From Emticicia agri (GTDB lineage: Bacteria; Bacteroidota; Bacteroidia; Cytophagales; Spirosomataceae), in NCBI GenBank assembly GCA_945860265.1, contig CAMAQF010000006.1, forward strand, positions 1-64,000: a stretch of DNA of 64,000 nucleotides. Reading direction: 5' to 3'. The position numbers and the translations under genes are program-made. Below the pieces are notes generated by a model. It made no database searches. It was not told where the DNA came from and saw only the letters and a program-made list of their open reading frames with translations. Below are positions 36,150-43,567 of this stretch, in pieces. Numbering within the stretch: the first letter of the stretch is position 1; each line of letters starts with the position of its first letter.

Positions 36150-36415
36150 GCAGTTTGATGAATATCTTTTTGGAAATTGGAAACCCAAAGTTTCAAGTTT
36201 ATATAGTTTTGAGAGGCTGTTTGCCCAAATATTTTCCGAAGCAGCTTTTTCAATATGCCAATACAATGCTTAAAAACAGGATTCTTTTCGGTACTCATTT
36301 TCCACTTATTACTCCCGAAAGATGGATGAAAATTTTTGAATAAGTTGGTTTCAAAGAAGAAGTAATACTGCTAATTTTGAAACAAAATGCGATTAGAATG
36401 TTGGGATTAAAGTAA
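36150..36415 (+). pseudogene. C-terminal fragment of an amidohydrolase
   Basis: The reading NPKFQVYIVLRGCLPKYFPK, QLFQYANTMLKNRILFGTHF and PLITPERWMKIFE, then a TAA in place of Glu, then VGFKEEVI...LILKQNAIRMLGLK, matches the C-terminal end of Amidohydro_2 enzymes, where the motif is G-T-D-F-P; here Asp is already His. These enzymes hydrolyse or decarboxylate ring-derived acids. The N-terminal two thirds are missing. Confidence 0.75.
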
Positions 36416-36539
36416 AATTTTAGAATAAGTAGTTAATCCCTTAGTTTCTGATTGTTTTTGTCTAATTATTATTTTATTTTGCATATTCTAATCATGTTTT
36501 AATTCAGAATTTTGTCTGAAAGTTATAATTGTATATTTA

Positions 36540-36866
36540 ATGAAGATTATTATTATCGGTGGTGGAATTGTTGGATTGACTTCCACATTAAGCCTTCATA
36601 AAGTTGGATTCGAGTTTAAAGTATTTGAATCGGTCAAACAAATTAAACCTTTGGGCGTCAGTATCAACACACTTCCGCATTGTGTTCGTGTATTAACAAA
36701 TTTGGATTAACTAGAAAAAATCGCTCATAATGCAATCGAAACTAGTGATTCTGTCTATTTTAATAAATTTTGTCAACAATTTTGGACAGAATCACGCGGT
36801 CGTTTTGCTGGTTGTATTGAGGTAAAAGTTGTTTCACCAACTAAGTGCTATTTTCGTGCCATATAA
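36540..36866 (+). pseudogene. N-terminal fragment of an FAD-dependent monooxygenase
   Basis: The frame begins MKIIIIGGGIVGLTSTLSL, a textbook FAD-binding dinucleotide motif, followed by VFESVKQIKPLGVSINTLP, typical of aromatic-ring hydroxylases of the salicylate or p-hydroxybenzoate type. A TAA at 36708-36710 and another at 36864-36866 interrupt it, and the substrate-binding half is absent. Downstream a further coding scrap, FLFVKASEIQTMSQFKFGK, cannot be assigned. Confidence 0.78.
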
Positions 36867-37023
36867 AAATTTTAAGCACCACAAGGCAAATACGAATAGA
36901 TGAATATACCATTTTTATTTGTAAAGGCATCAGAAATCCAAACAATGTCTCAATTCAAGTTTGGAAAGTAAACTAAGCAAACCTTTTCTAACTTTAATAT
37001 ATTCAACCTCTAATACAAGAATA

Positions 37024-38322
37024 ATGACTTTCAACCCTAAAGCTCTTATCGATAAAAATCCGATGACAGGCCTACAGTATTCTACCATTTTCATTTGTTT
37101 TCTGATGAATCTGCTCGATGGTATGGACGTATCCGTGATTTCTTACACTGCTCCCGCCATTGCCAAAGCGTGGGATATTTCTCCACAGGCTTTGGGTACA
37201 GTTTTTAGTGCTGGGCTATTCGGAATGACTATCGGGGCACTTTTTTTAGCTCCTTTTGCCGATAAAATCGGTCGAAAATCCATCATTCTCATCAGCGGAA
37301 TCATTATGGGAGTTTGTATTTATCTTACGTCTTATGCTGCTTCTATTACTGAGTTGTTGATTTATCGTTTTTTAAGTGGACTTGGCATTGGAAGTATGTT
37401 GGCAAGTACGGCTTCACTTACTTCTGAGTACACTCCCAACAAAACTCGTGATTTTTGGGTAAGTTTTGTTGTTTCGGGTTATCCAGTTGGGGCTGTAATA
37501 GCGGGTTTAGTGGCTGCCAAAGTAATTCCGACTGAAGGTTGGCAACAATTGTTTCGTATTGCAGGCATAGCATCTATGTTTTCTGTGCCATTGATTCTGT
37601 TTTTTCTTTCGGAATCAATTGATTTTTATTTACGGACTCAGCCCCAAAATGCCCTCGAAAAACTAAATAAGATTCTGGCCAAAATGAATATTCAGTCTTT
37701 AGAATCTTTACCAATAATTGATAAAATCAAGTCAAAATTACCTGTTGGCCAATTGCTCAAAACCGACTTCAGAAAACCAACACTTCAGCTTTGGGCTGCC
37801 TTATTCATGGCATTTGCTGCTTTGTTTTTCCTTACGAGTTGGATTCCAAAATTGACAAAAGATGCAGGACTTTCGGAAAAATTAGCGATTTATTCATTAG
37901 CAGTCTTTAATATCGGGGCGTTTTTTGGAATTATTACGCAAGGATATTTTTCTAGCAAATATGGATTAAAGAAAACTTTGGGCTTAATATTGGTTCTGAC
38001 AGGTGTTTTGATGGCATCGTTTGGACTTTTTGTTGGTTCAGATGTTATCCTTCTTGTTTTGGCACTATTGGGCTTTGGTATTCAGGGTGGTTTCGTTGGG
38101 CTTTATGCACTTTCAGCCAGATTATATCCAACCGAATTTCGCACAACTGGCGTGGGTTGGGCAATGGGAGCGGGGCGTTTGGGCGGAATCGTAGGTCCAT
38201 TGATTGGTGGATTATTGATTGGAGCTGGTTTAGGTATTGCTACCAACTTTCTCATATTTGCCGTTCCAGCACTTTTATCGGGGTTAATTACTGCAAAAAT
38301 AGATTCAAAAGAAATTAGTTAA
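37024..38322 (+). CDS. MFS transporter, aromatic acid:H+ symporter (AAHS) type
   Basis: A 432-residue inner-membrane protein with twelve predicted membrane segments. The AAHS signature is the Asp pair in LLDGMDVSVISY within helix one, and the MFS loop motif DKIGRKSIIL follows helix two; RLYPTEFRTTGVGW is near helix ten. AAHS members carry hydroxybenzoates, protocatechuate and related acids. It is intact, whereas the genes on both sides are broken pieces of an aromatic-degradation pathway. The ATG at 37024 is preferred over a TTG at 36961, which adds a non-homologous 21-residue stretch. Confidence 0.85.
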   Translation: MTFNPKALIDKNPMTGLQYSTIFICFLMNLLDGMDVSVISYTAPAIAKAWDISPQALGTVFSAGLFGMTIGALFLAPFADKIGRKSIILISGIIMGVCIYLTSYAASITELLIYRFLSGLGIGSMLASTASLTSEYTPNKTRDFWVSFVVSGYPVGAVIAGLVAAKVIPTEGWQQLFRIAGIASMFSVPLILFFLSESIDFYLRTQPQNALEKLNKILAKMNIQSLESLPIIDKIKSKLPVGQLLKTDFRKPTLQLWAALFMAFAALFFLTSWIPKLTKDAGLSEKLAIYSLAVFNIGAFFGIITQGYFSSKYGLKKTLGLILVLTGVLMASFGLFVGSDVILLVLALLGFGIQGGFVGLYALSARLYPTEFRTTGVGWAMGAGRLGGIVGPLIGGLLIGAGLGIATNFLIFAVPALLSGLITAKIDSKEIS

Positions 38323-38542
38323 AGAAAACAATTTCAATGGCGAAGGTTAATATGTCATTCTTACGGGATTCAAGTTAACTTTCTCCGTTGATTACTATTA
38401 TCATTTCATCCCTTCGGGATTTGAGCCATTGTAATAATCTTAAAAAGAAACTATCAAACTAAATACCGAAGGGATTAATTAATGAAGTTTTTTGCCCAAA
38501 AATAATTGTTTTCAAGTCATGAAATAGTCACATAGAATATCA

Positions 38543-38928
38543 GATTTAAGAGCCGATCTCGTAGGTGTTTTACTACTTACAAACAAAGTAAAATAGAATT
38601 GTATAAAGTGGGAAAAAGGCGAGATTTCTGCCGAAGAACTAAGAGCAACAGAAGATGCAGAGATTGCCAAAACTTAATAGGATTGGAAGCAATGGGCATG
38701 AAAGCCATTACCGATGGAGAGTTTCGCCGTGATTATTTTCACCTCGATTTCTTGAAAGAATTGGCCAGAGTCAGCGTATCTGGGGCTATAGATGCCAATC
38801 CCAACGGCAAAGCCGCCGAAGATGGCTTTACTACACCGATTTTGAGTGTAACAGGTAAACTCAAACACGTAAAAGACATTCAGGTAACGGATTTAAAATT
38901 TCTTAAAATGGTTGTTTCGCACACGTAA
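38543..38928 (+). pseudogene. Fragment of a MetE-like methionine synthase family gene
   Basis: Read across one frameshift, the segment gives LRADLVGVLLLTNKVK, KWEKGEISAEELRATEDAEI and GLEAMGMKAITDGEFRRDYF, then HLDFLKEL, and a later [20 protein letters not shown]. It is the N-terminal third of the YxjG/YxjH-like branch of the cobalamin-independent methionine synthase family. Stops at 38594 and the change of frame before 38680 show that it is dead. Its rest is missing; a thiolase tail follows directly. Confidence 0.78.
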
Positions 38929-38930
38929 AA

Positions 38931-39137
38931 AGTATCAATCCCTTCGCCGATGATGATGCTAGAATAAATCCAAATGGTGGGGCAATCGCTCTCGGTCATC
39001 CATTGGGCATGTCAGGAACTCGTATTATTCAATAGGCTGTTAATCAACTTGTTAGAGCCAACAAATGTTATGCTTTAGCCGCCATTTGCGTTGGTATGGG
39101 TATTGGATATGTAGTTATTATTGAGAATGTTTCTTAA
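38931..39137 (+). pseudogene. C-terminal fragment of an acyl-CoA thiolase
   Basis: The frame reads [20 protein letters not shown] with the catalytic His, then a TAG after IIQ, then AVNQLVRANKCYALAAICVG and MGIGYVVIIENVS. These are the last 65 residues of a thiolase, with the cysteine of C-V-G-x-G-x-G still present. PcaF-type beta-ketoadipyl-CoA thiolases end like this, which fits the aromatic theme, but other thiolases do as well. Confidence 0.85.
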
Positions 39138-39174
39138 ATTCATAATAATTGTTTTTATTTTGGTTATAATATAC

Positions 39175-39209
39175 AAAAAAGTCCCTCATTTTCAACGAGG
39201 GACTTTTTT
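39175..39209. terminator. Bidirectional terminator after fusA
   Basis: The arms aaaaaagtccctc (39175-39187) and gagggactttttt (39197-39209) are exact reverse complements around a 9-base loop. It lies 21 bp past the fusA stop on the minus strand. Confidence 0.92.
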
Positions 39210-39230
39210 ATTATAAAGGGAGTCGAAAGA

Positions 39231-41321
39231 CTATTCTTTTGTTTTCTTAATTACGCTGTCAGCAATGTTTTGCGGAACGATTTCGTAATGAGAGAAAGTC
39301 AAGTTGGCAGTTGCACGACCAGATGACATAGTTCGAAGGTCAGTTACGTAACCGAATAATTCAGACAAAGGCACATCGGCCTTGATTACTTGCGAACCAG
39401 CTTTTGTATCCATTCCTTTCATCATACCACGACGACGGTTTAAGTCACCAGTGATAGGGCCTGTATATTCGTCTGGAGTCAAAACTTCTACTGCCATGAT
39501 TGGTTCAAGAATTTTTGGGCCAGCATTACGAGCCGCTTCTTTGAAGCCCAAACGTCCAGCTAATTCAAAAGAGATTGAATCTGAATCGACATCGTGGTAA
39601 GAACCGTGGAACAAACGAACTTTCATTGAATCAACTGGGAAACCAGCCAATGGACCGTTTACCATTGCAGACTCAAATCCTTTTTGAACAGATGGGATAA
39701 ATTCTTTTGGAATAATACCACCTACAATATTATTTACAAATTCCAAACCAGGCTTGCCATCTTCACGAGGGCTGATTTCAAACGAAATGTCAGCAAATTT
39801 ACCACGACCTCCCGATTGCTTTTTGTAAACTTCACGGTGTTCGTAAGATTTTGTGATTGTTTCTTTGTAAGCAACTTGCGGAGCTCCTTGGTTTACTTCT
39901 ACTTTAAACTCACGACGCATACGGTCGATGATAATTTCAAGGTGAAGCTCACCCATACCACGCATGATAGTCTGACCTGTTTCTTCGTTAGTTTCAACAG
40001 TAAGGGTAGGGTCTTCTTCGATTAGCTTAGTGATAGCTTTAGAGAAATTATCTTGGTCAGCCGATTTCTTAGGCTCAATTGCATATCCGATAACTGGATC
40101 AGGGAATACCATCGATTCTAAAACAATAGGGTGTTTTTCGTCAGATAAAGTATCACCAGTTTTGATGTCTTTAAAACCAACTACTGCACCGATATCACCA
40201 GCACCTAATCTCGGGATTGAGTTTTGCTTGTTAGCGTGCATTTGGAAGATACGTGAGATACGCTCTTTGTTACCCGAACGATTGTTCAAAACATAAGAAC
40301 CTGCATCCAAACCACCAGAATAAGCACGGATAAAACACAAACGGCCAACGTAAGGATCAGTTGCAATTTTAAACGCTAAAGCCGAAAATGGCTCACTTTC
40401 AGAAGGTTTACGTTTTTCTTCAGCACCAGTATCAGGGTTTGTTCCTACAACACCTTCTTTGTCCATCGGTGAAGGTAATAGAGCCATCACGTAGTCAAGC
40501 ATTGTTTGAACACCTTTGTTTTTAAATGAAGAACCACAAAGCATCGGAACAACTTTCATCGCAACAACTGCTGCACGAAGAGCGGCTAAAATTTCAGCCT
40601 CAGTGATTGAAGTTGGGTCTTCAAAATATTTTTCCATCAAAGTGTCGTCAAATTCGGCAACAGCTTCAAGTAATTTTTCACGATATTCAGTTGCTTCTTC
40701 CAACATATCATCAGGAATTGGAATTTCGGTAAAAGTCATACCTTTATCATCTTCGTTCCAAACAATACCACGGAAGTTTACTAAATCAACAACACCCTTA
40801 AATTGGTCTTCTGCTCCAATTGGCAATTGTAATGCTACAGCATGGCTGCCCAACATTTCTTTTACTTGCTTACACACGTTCAAGAAGTCAGCACCAGAGC
40901 GGTCCATTTTATTTACGAAGCCCAAACGAGCAACATTATAGTTGTTAGCTAAACGCCAGTTAGTTTCAGATTGTGGCTCAACACCATCAACCGCACTAAA
41001 TAAAAATACAAGACCGTCCAAAACACGCAACGAACGATTTACCTCAACAGTAAAGTCAACGTGACCGGGTGTATCGATAATGTTGATATGGTATTTTTCA
41101 CCACGGTAGTCCCAATCAACTGTTGTAGCTGCCGAAGTAATCGTGATACCGCGTTCCTGCTCTTGCTCCATCCAGTCCATCGTTGCTGCACCATCGTGTA
41201 CCTCACCAATTTTGTGGCTTACACCAGCATAGTAAAGGATACGCTCAGTAGTGGTAGTCTTTCCCGCATCAATGTGGGCAGCAATACCAATATTTCTTGT
41301 GTACTTTAAATCACGTGCCAT
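39231..41321 (-). CDS. fusA: Elongation factor G
   Basis: A 696-residue translocation GTPase. The G1 motif [13 protein letters not shown] (residues 16-28), G3 DTPGHVDF and G4 NKMDRSGAD are intact, followed by domain II and the C-terminal domains IV-V with [20 protein letters not shown], read in parts, and RTMSSGRA. Length equals the family norm. In many genomes it lies in the str operon with rpsL and rpsG, but here it is alone, next to an IS3 scar. Its promoter word TACCTTTG lies 94 bp upstream. Confidence 0.97.
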   Translation of the reverse strand: MARDLKYTRNIGIAAHIDAGKTTTTERILYYAGVSHKIGEVHDGAATMDWMEQEQERGITITSAATTVDWDYRGEKYHINIIDTPGHVDFTVEVNRSLRVLDGLVFLFSAVDGVEPQSETNWRLANNYNVARLGFVNKMDRSGADFLNVCKQVKEMLGSHAVALQLPIGAEDQFKGVVDLVNFRGIVWNEDDKGMTFTEIPIPDDMLEEATEYREKLLEAVAEFDDTLMEKYFEDPTSITEAEILAALRAAVVAMKVVPMLCGSSFKNKGVQTMLDYVMALLPSPMDKEGVVGTNPDTGAEEKRKPSESEPFSALAFKIATDPYVGRLCFIRAYSGGLDAGSYVLNNRSGNKERISRIFQMHANKQNSIPRLGAGDIGAVVGFKDIKTGDTLSDEKHPIVLESMVFPDPVIGYAIEPKKSADQDNFSKAITKLIEEDPTLTVETNEETGQTIMRGMGELHLEIIIDRMRREFKVEVNQGAPQVAYKETITKSYEHREVYKKQSGGRGKFADISFEISPREDGKPGLEFVNNIVGGIIPKEFIPSVQKGFESAMVNGPLAGFPVDSMKVRLFHGSYHDVDSDSISFELAGRLGFKEAARNAGPKILEPIMAVEVLTPDEYTGPITGDLNRRRGMMKGMDTKAGSQVIKADVPLSELFGYVTDLRTMSSGRATANLTFSHYEIVPQNIADSVIKKTKE

Positions 41322-41414
41322 TTTTTTGTTTTAAATTATTTTTTGATTTTGTAAGTCTCTTGTAATGAAGTATTTAAATGTATGGTATAAAAACACTAAT
41401 TTCGAATTAGGGTG

Positions 41415-41422
41415 CAAAGGTA
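41415..41422 (-). promoter_or_regulatory. Putative -7 promoter element for fusA
   Basis: On the minus strand these bases read TACCTTTG, the typical strong Bacteroidota -7 word, 94 bp before the fusA start. The -33 region lacks an evident TTG. Confidence 0.7.
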
Positions 41423-41558
41423 TGAGTTTTTTTCGGTTAAATCATTAGTTTTCTATAAAAATATTCCTAAATCGGAGAGTTTTTTGGCTATGATTTGTAG
41501 CCTTAAGAAAAAGATGACGTTTGACTCTAAAACTTCAACAAAAAAAGCCTAAGATTTG

Positions 41559-41597
41559 AGTTCCCTCAGCGTCTCCATAAGGCACGTAGGGGACTCC
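41559..41597. repeat. GC-rich hairpin in AT-rich gap
   Basis: The arms gagttccct (41559-41567) and aggggactc (41589-41597) pair at 8 of 9 positions with one G-T wobble. The patch between them is richer in G and C than its neighbourhood. No gene is present in the 371-bp gap 41323-41693 except the fusA promoter region. Confidence 0.45.
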
Positions 41598-41693
41598 TTT
41601 AGGTGTAAATTGCTTATATTGGCTTAAGCTCCTAAATTACTTATTGATATAATTATTTTTTCACCTTCTTTGCCACCGACGTTATATAAAATA

Positions 41694-42137
41694 ATGGAGC
41701 AAACACAAACTTGGATGATTGGTGCTGTAAAGTTTTCCGTTGAATACAAAAAAACCTTTTTGGAAAAAAGATGGCTTTTCATGAAGTGTTTACAGTCAAT
41801 CAGGATTAGCCACAGAAATTTACGACCACAATAATTTTATAGAAACAAAATTTTGCACTTGAAGGATTTTTGAAAAATTCCGCTAACCATTATACTTTCA
41901 AAATGCGAAAAGAAAAAGTTATTGAAAAATTGATACAATATTTTGATAATGAAGCACAAGACTTTGAAAGCTACAACGATAAAATTTGGAATGATAAATA
42001 TATTCAGCCTAATAATGATGTTATTCTTCCCCCGCATTTTAACAAAGGGCATTCTTTATTTTTGGGAAGTTATATAAATAATAAACTTTTTTTTACTGGC
42101 ACTGAAGTTAGCTCACAATTTAGTGGCTATATGGAAG
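41694..42137 (+). pseudogene. Flavin amine oxidase remnant interrupted by an IS3-family element
   Basis: From the ATG at 41694 the translation, with frame changes near 41750 and 41855, reads WMIGAVKFSVEYKK, SQSGLATEIYDHNNF, EGFLKNSANHYTF, KEKVIEKLIQYF, PPHFNKGHSLFLGSYI and LFFTGTEVSSQFSGYME. G-T-E-x-S-S-x-x-S-G-Y-M-E is the conserved FAD-binding end of flavin monoamine oxidases. Homology stops exactly at 42137, where transposon sequence begins. The upstream two thirds of the gene are absent. Confidence 0.85.
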
Positions 42138-42188
42138 TGAGATTATTTAATTTTTCCGCACACAAAACTCTCTTAATTTTGTGTTCAA

Positions 42189-42476
42189 ATGGAAAAGACA
42201 ATTATCAACAAAAAACGTCGCAAATACGATGAAAGTTTCAAGACGGAACTTTTAAAAATGGTTAAAACAGGTCGAAGTGTGGCCGAAGTTTCACGTACAA
42301 TGGGTATAGGAGAAAATCTACTGTATAAATGGAAATCTGTAGAGAAATCACAAGAAACGCCAGCAGAAACTCTTATTAACCTCGAAATAGAACAACTCCG
42401 TAAACAACTTCGACAAGTTGAAACAGAGCGAGATATTTTAAAAAAAGCTTTGGTCATTTTCGGTCGGGGGACATAA
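42189..42476 (+). CDS. IS3-family transposase OrfA
   Basis: A 95-residue helix-turn-helix protein. The HTH is YDESFKTELLKMVKTGRSVA, followed by EVSRTMGIGENLLYKW, and a leucine-zipper-like helix EIEQLRKQLRQVETERDILK, ending KKALVIFGRGT. This is the standard first protein of IS3 elements. The run aaaaaaa at 42440-42446 would let ribosomes slip back one base to fuse it with OrfB (reading SFGHFRSGDITKTYKVIDLL). It appears intact, but its partner is not. Confidence 0.9.
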   Translation: MEKTIINKKRRKYDESFKTELLKMVKTGRSVAEVSRTMGIGENLLYKWKSVEKSQETPAETLINLEIEQLRKQLRQVETERDILKKALVIFGRGT

Positions 42477-43303
42477 CAAAAACTTACAAAGTTATTGATT
42501 TACTATCATCAGAATACCCAATTAGACTGCTTTGCATAGTTTTAAATGTATGTTTTAGTGTATTTTATGCGTGGAAACGCAAAGTAACATACGTTTTAAG
42601 TGAATCAAAGGCTGAATTATCTATTCAAGTAAAAGGAGTTTTTGAGGAACACCGCAGTCGTTACGGAGCAATCAGAATTAGTAAAGAATTGCAGGCAAGA
42701 GGGGTTGAAATTGGTCGCCACCAAACACAAACGTTGATGAAAATGCAAGGTTTCAAGGCTATTCAGCCAAAAAGCTTTATACCAAAGACGACTAATTCCA
42801 ATCATAATTTGGGTCGTAACCCTAACTTACTGTTAGACAGAAACCCTCCAATAAAACCTAATGAGGTGTTTGTTGGAGATATTACCGCACGGGCGGCCCC
42901 GATACATTGCATTAGTAGATGGTTCTTGGCTTTATTTAGCAACTTGCGGGGCGGCCCGTGCCGCAAGATATGTTTAGTAGAAAGTTAGTAGGTTGGGATT
43001 TAGCCGATAATATGCGTAGTATCCTTATAATCAATGCCTTAAACAAAGCTATTTACAGATGAAACTTACCCAAAGGTTTGATAATTCATTCAGATGGTGG
43101 TGGGCAATACGCTTCAGAAGATTTTAGAAATTTGCTTAAAAAACATGAATTCTGTCAAAGTATGACCCGAAAAGATAACCACTATGATAATGCAATGGGT
43201 TAAAGCGACCGACGCTCGGTTTGTTCAGCAGATTCAAGGCGGAATTGATGCAAAAAGGGGCATTTCTTAATTTTGATGATGCTTACACTGAAATATTTTG
43301 TAT
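42446..43303 (+). pseudogene. IS3-family transposase OrfB, disrupted
   Basis: From the slip site the frame reads TYKVIDLLSSEYPIRLLCIV, EEHRSRYGAIRISKELQARG and KPNEVFVGDIT. Here a GC-rich insertion (42887-42901) breaks the catalytic DDE core. YIALVDGSWLYLAT follows, then a second GC-rich insertion (42946-42967), then SRKLVGWDLADNM, IHSDGGGQYASEDF and NHYDNAMG, and then a third insertion with a stop near 43201. RFKAELMQKGAFLNFDDAYT ends the match. The Asp of GDIT and of HSDGG are present, but the protein cannot be made whole. Confidence 0.88.
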
Positions 43304-43309
43304 ATTCCT

Positions 43310-43347
43310 GCGAAACTGAGCCACCGATTGTAGGGAAAGTGAGCCAC
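43310..43347. mobile_element. IS21-like terminal repeat remnant
   Basis: Two copies of gaaa[c/g]tgagccac lie at 43312-43324 and 43335-43347, 23 bp apart and 12 of 13 bases alike. Paired repeats ending in gagccac are, as I recall, typical of IS21-family ends where the transposase binds. No istA or istB gene is present. It marks the junction between the IS3 remnant and the truncated enolase-superfamily gene. Confidence 0.5.
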
Positions 43348-43552
43348 ATGTGGATATCAAAAAAACTTGATTCATGGTTTTTAATAATTCCACTGACTGA
43401 ATGATGACTGCTTCATTTATTTTAGAATTTAAGTTTTCAAACTTCCAAGTCGGTAAATCTGCTTTCAAATAATTATCAAAAGCATTTTAAGATTTGATAG
43501 CAAAAGTACTTAAAGCCAAAGATTTAAAAAAAGTTTTACGAGAAATTGACAT
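43348..43552 (-). pseudogene. N-terminal fragment of an enolase-superfamily gene
   Basis: From the ATG at 43552 the minus strand reads MSISRKTFFKSLALSTFAIK, a TAA at 43489-43487, then LKADLPTWKFENL, SKINEAVIIQSVELLKTMNQ and VFLISTCG. It aligns with the start of the intact enolase-superfamily gene at 61709 (MTRSTFIKSLAL, then SQINEKVTIDSIVLYKSMGQ and VFLVVGANG). About 330 downstream residues are lost at the IS21-like end. It points the same way as the lyase gene next to it. Confidence 0.82.
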
Positions 43553-43567
43553 GTGTTTAAGGGGTAT

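Larger units (their letters stand above)
42138..43303 (+). mobile_element. Inactive IS3-family insertion sequence, right end truncated
   Basis: The left limit is set by the break of amine-oxidase homology at 42137/42138. It has the IS3 layout of orfA and orfB in the -1 frame, with an A7 slip site at 42440-42446. orfB is disrupted by GC-rich insertions and stops. The orfB homology ends near EIF at about 43300, where an IS21-like end begins, so the right inverted repeat is lost and I could not define the terminal repeats. Confidence 0.8.

Noticed and set aside
22030..43552. Stop-codon reassignment (TAA read as an amino acid)
   Set aside because: Several genes contain lone TAA codons, but intact genes in the same window (cupin, TIM barrel, ATPase neighbours, thioredoxin) also end at ordinary stops including TAA, and the broken genes carry other damage, so decay is simpler.
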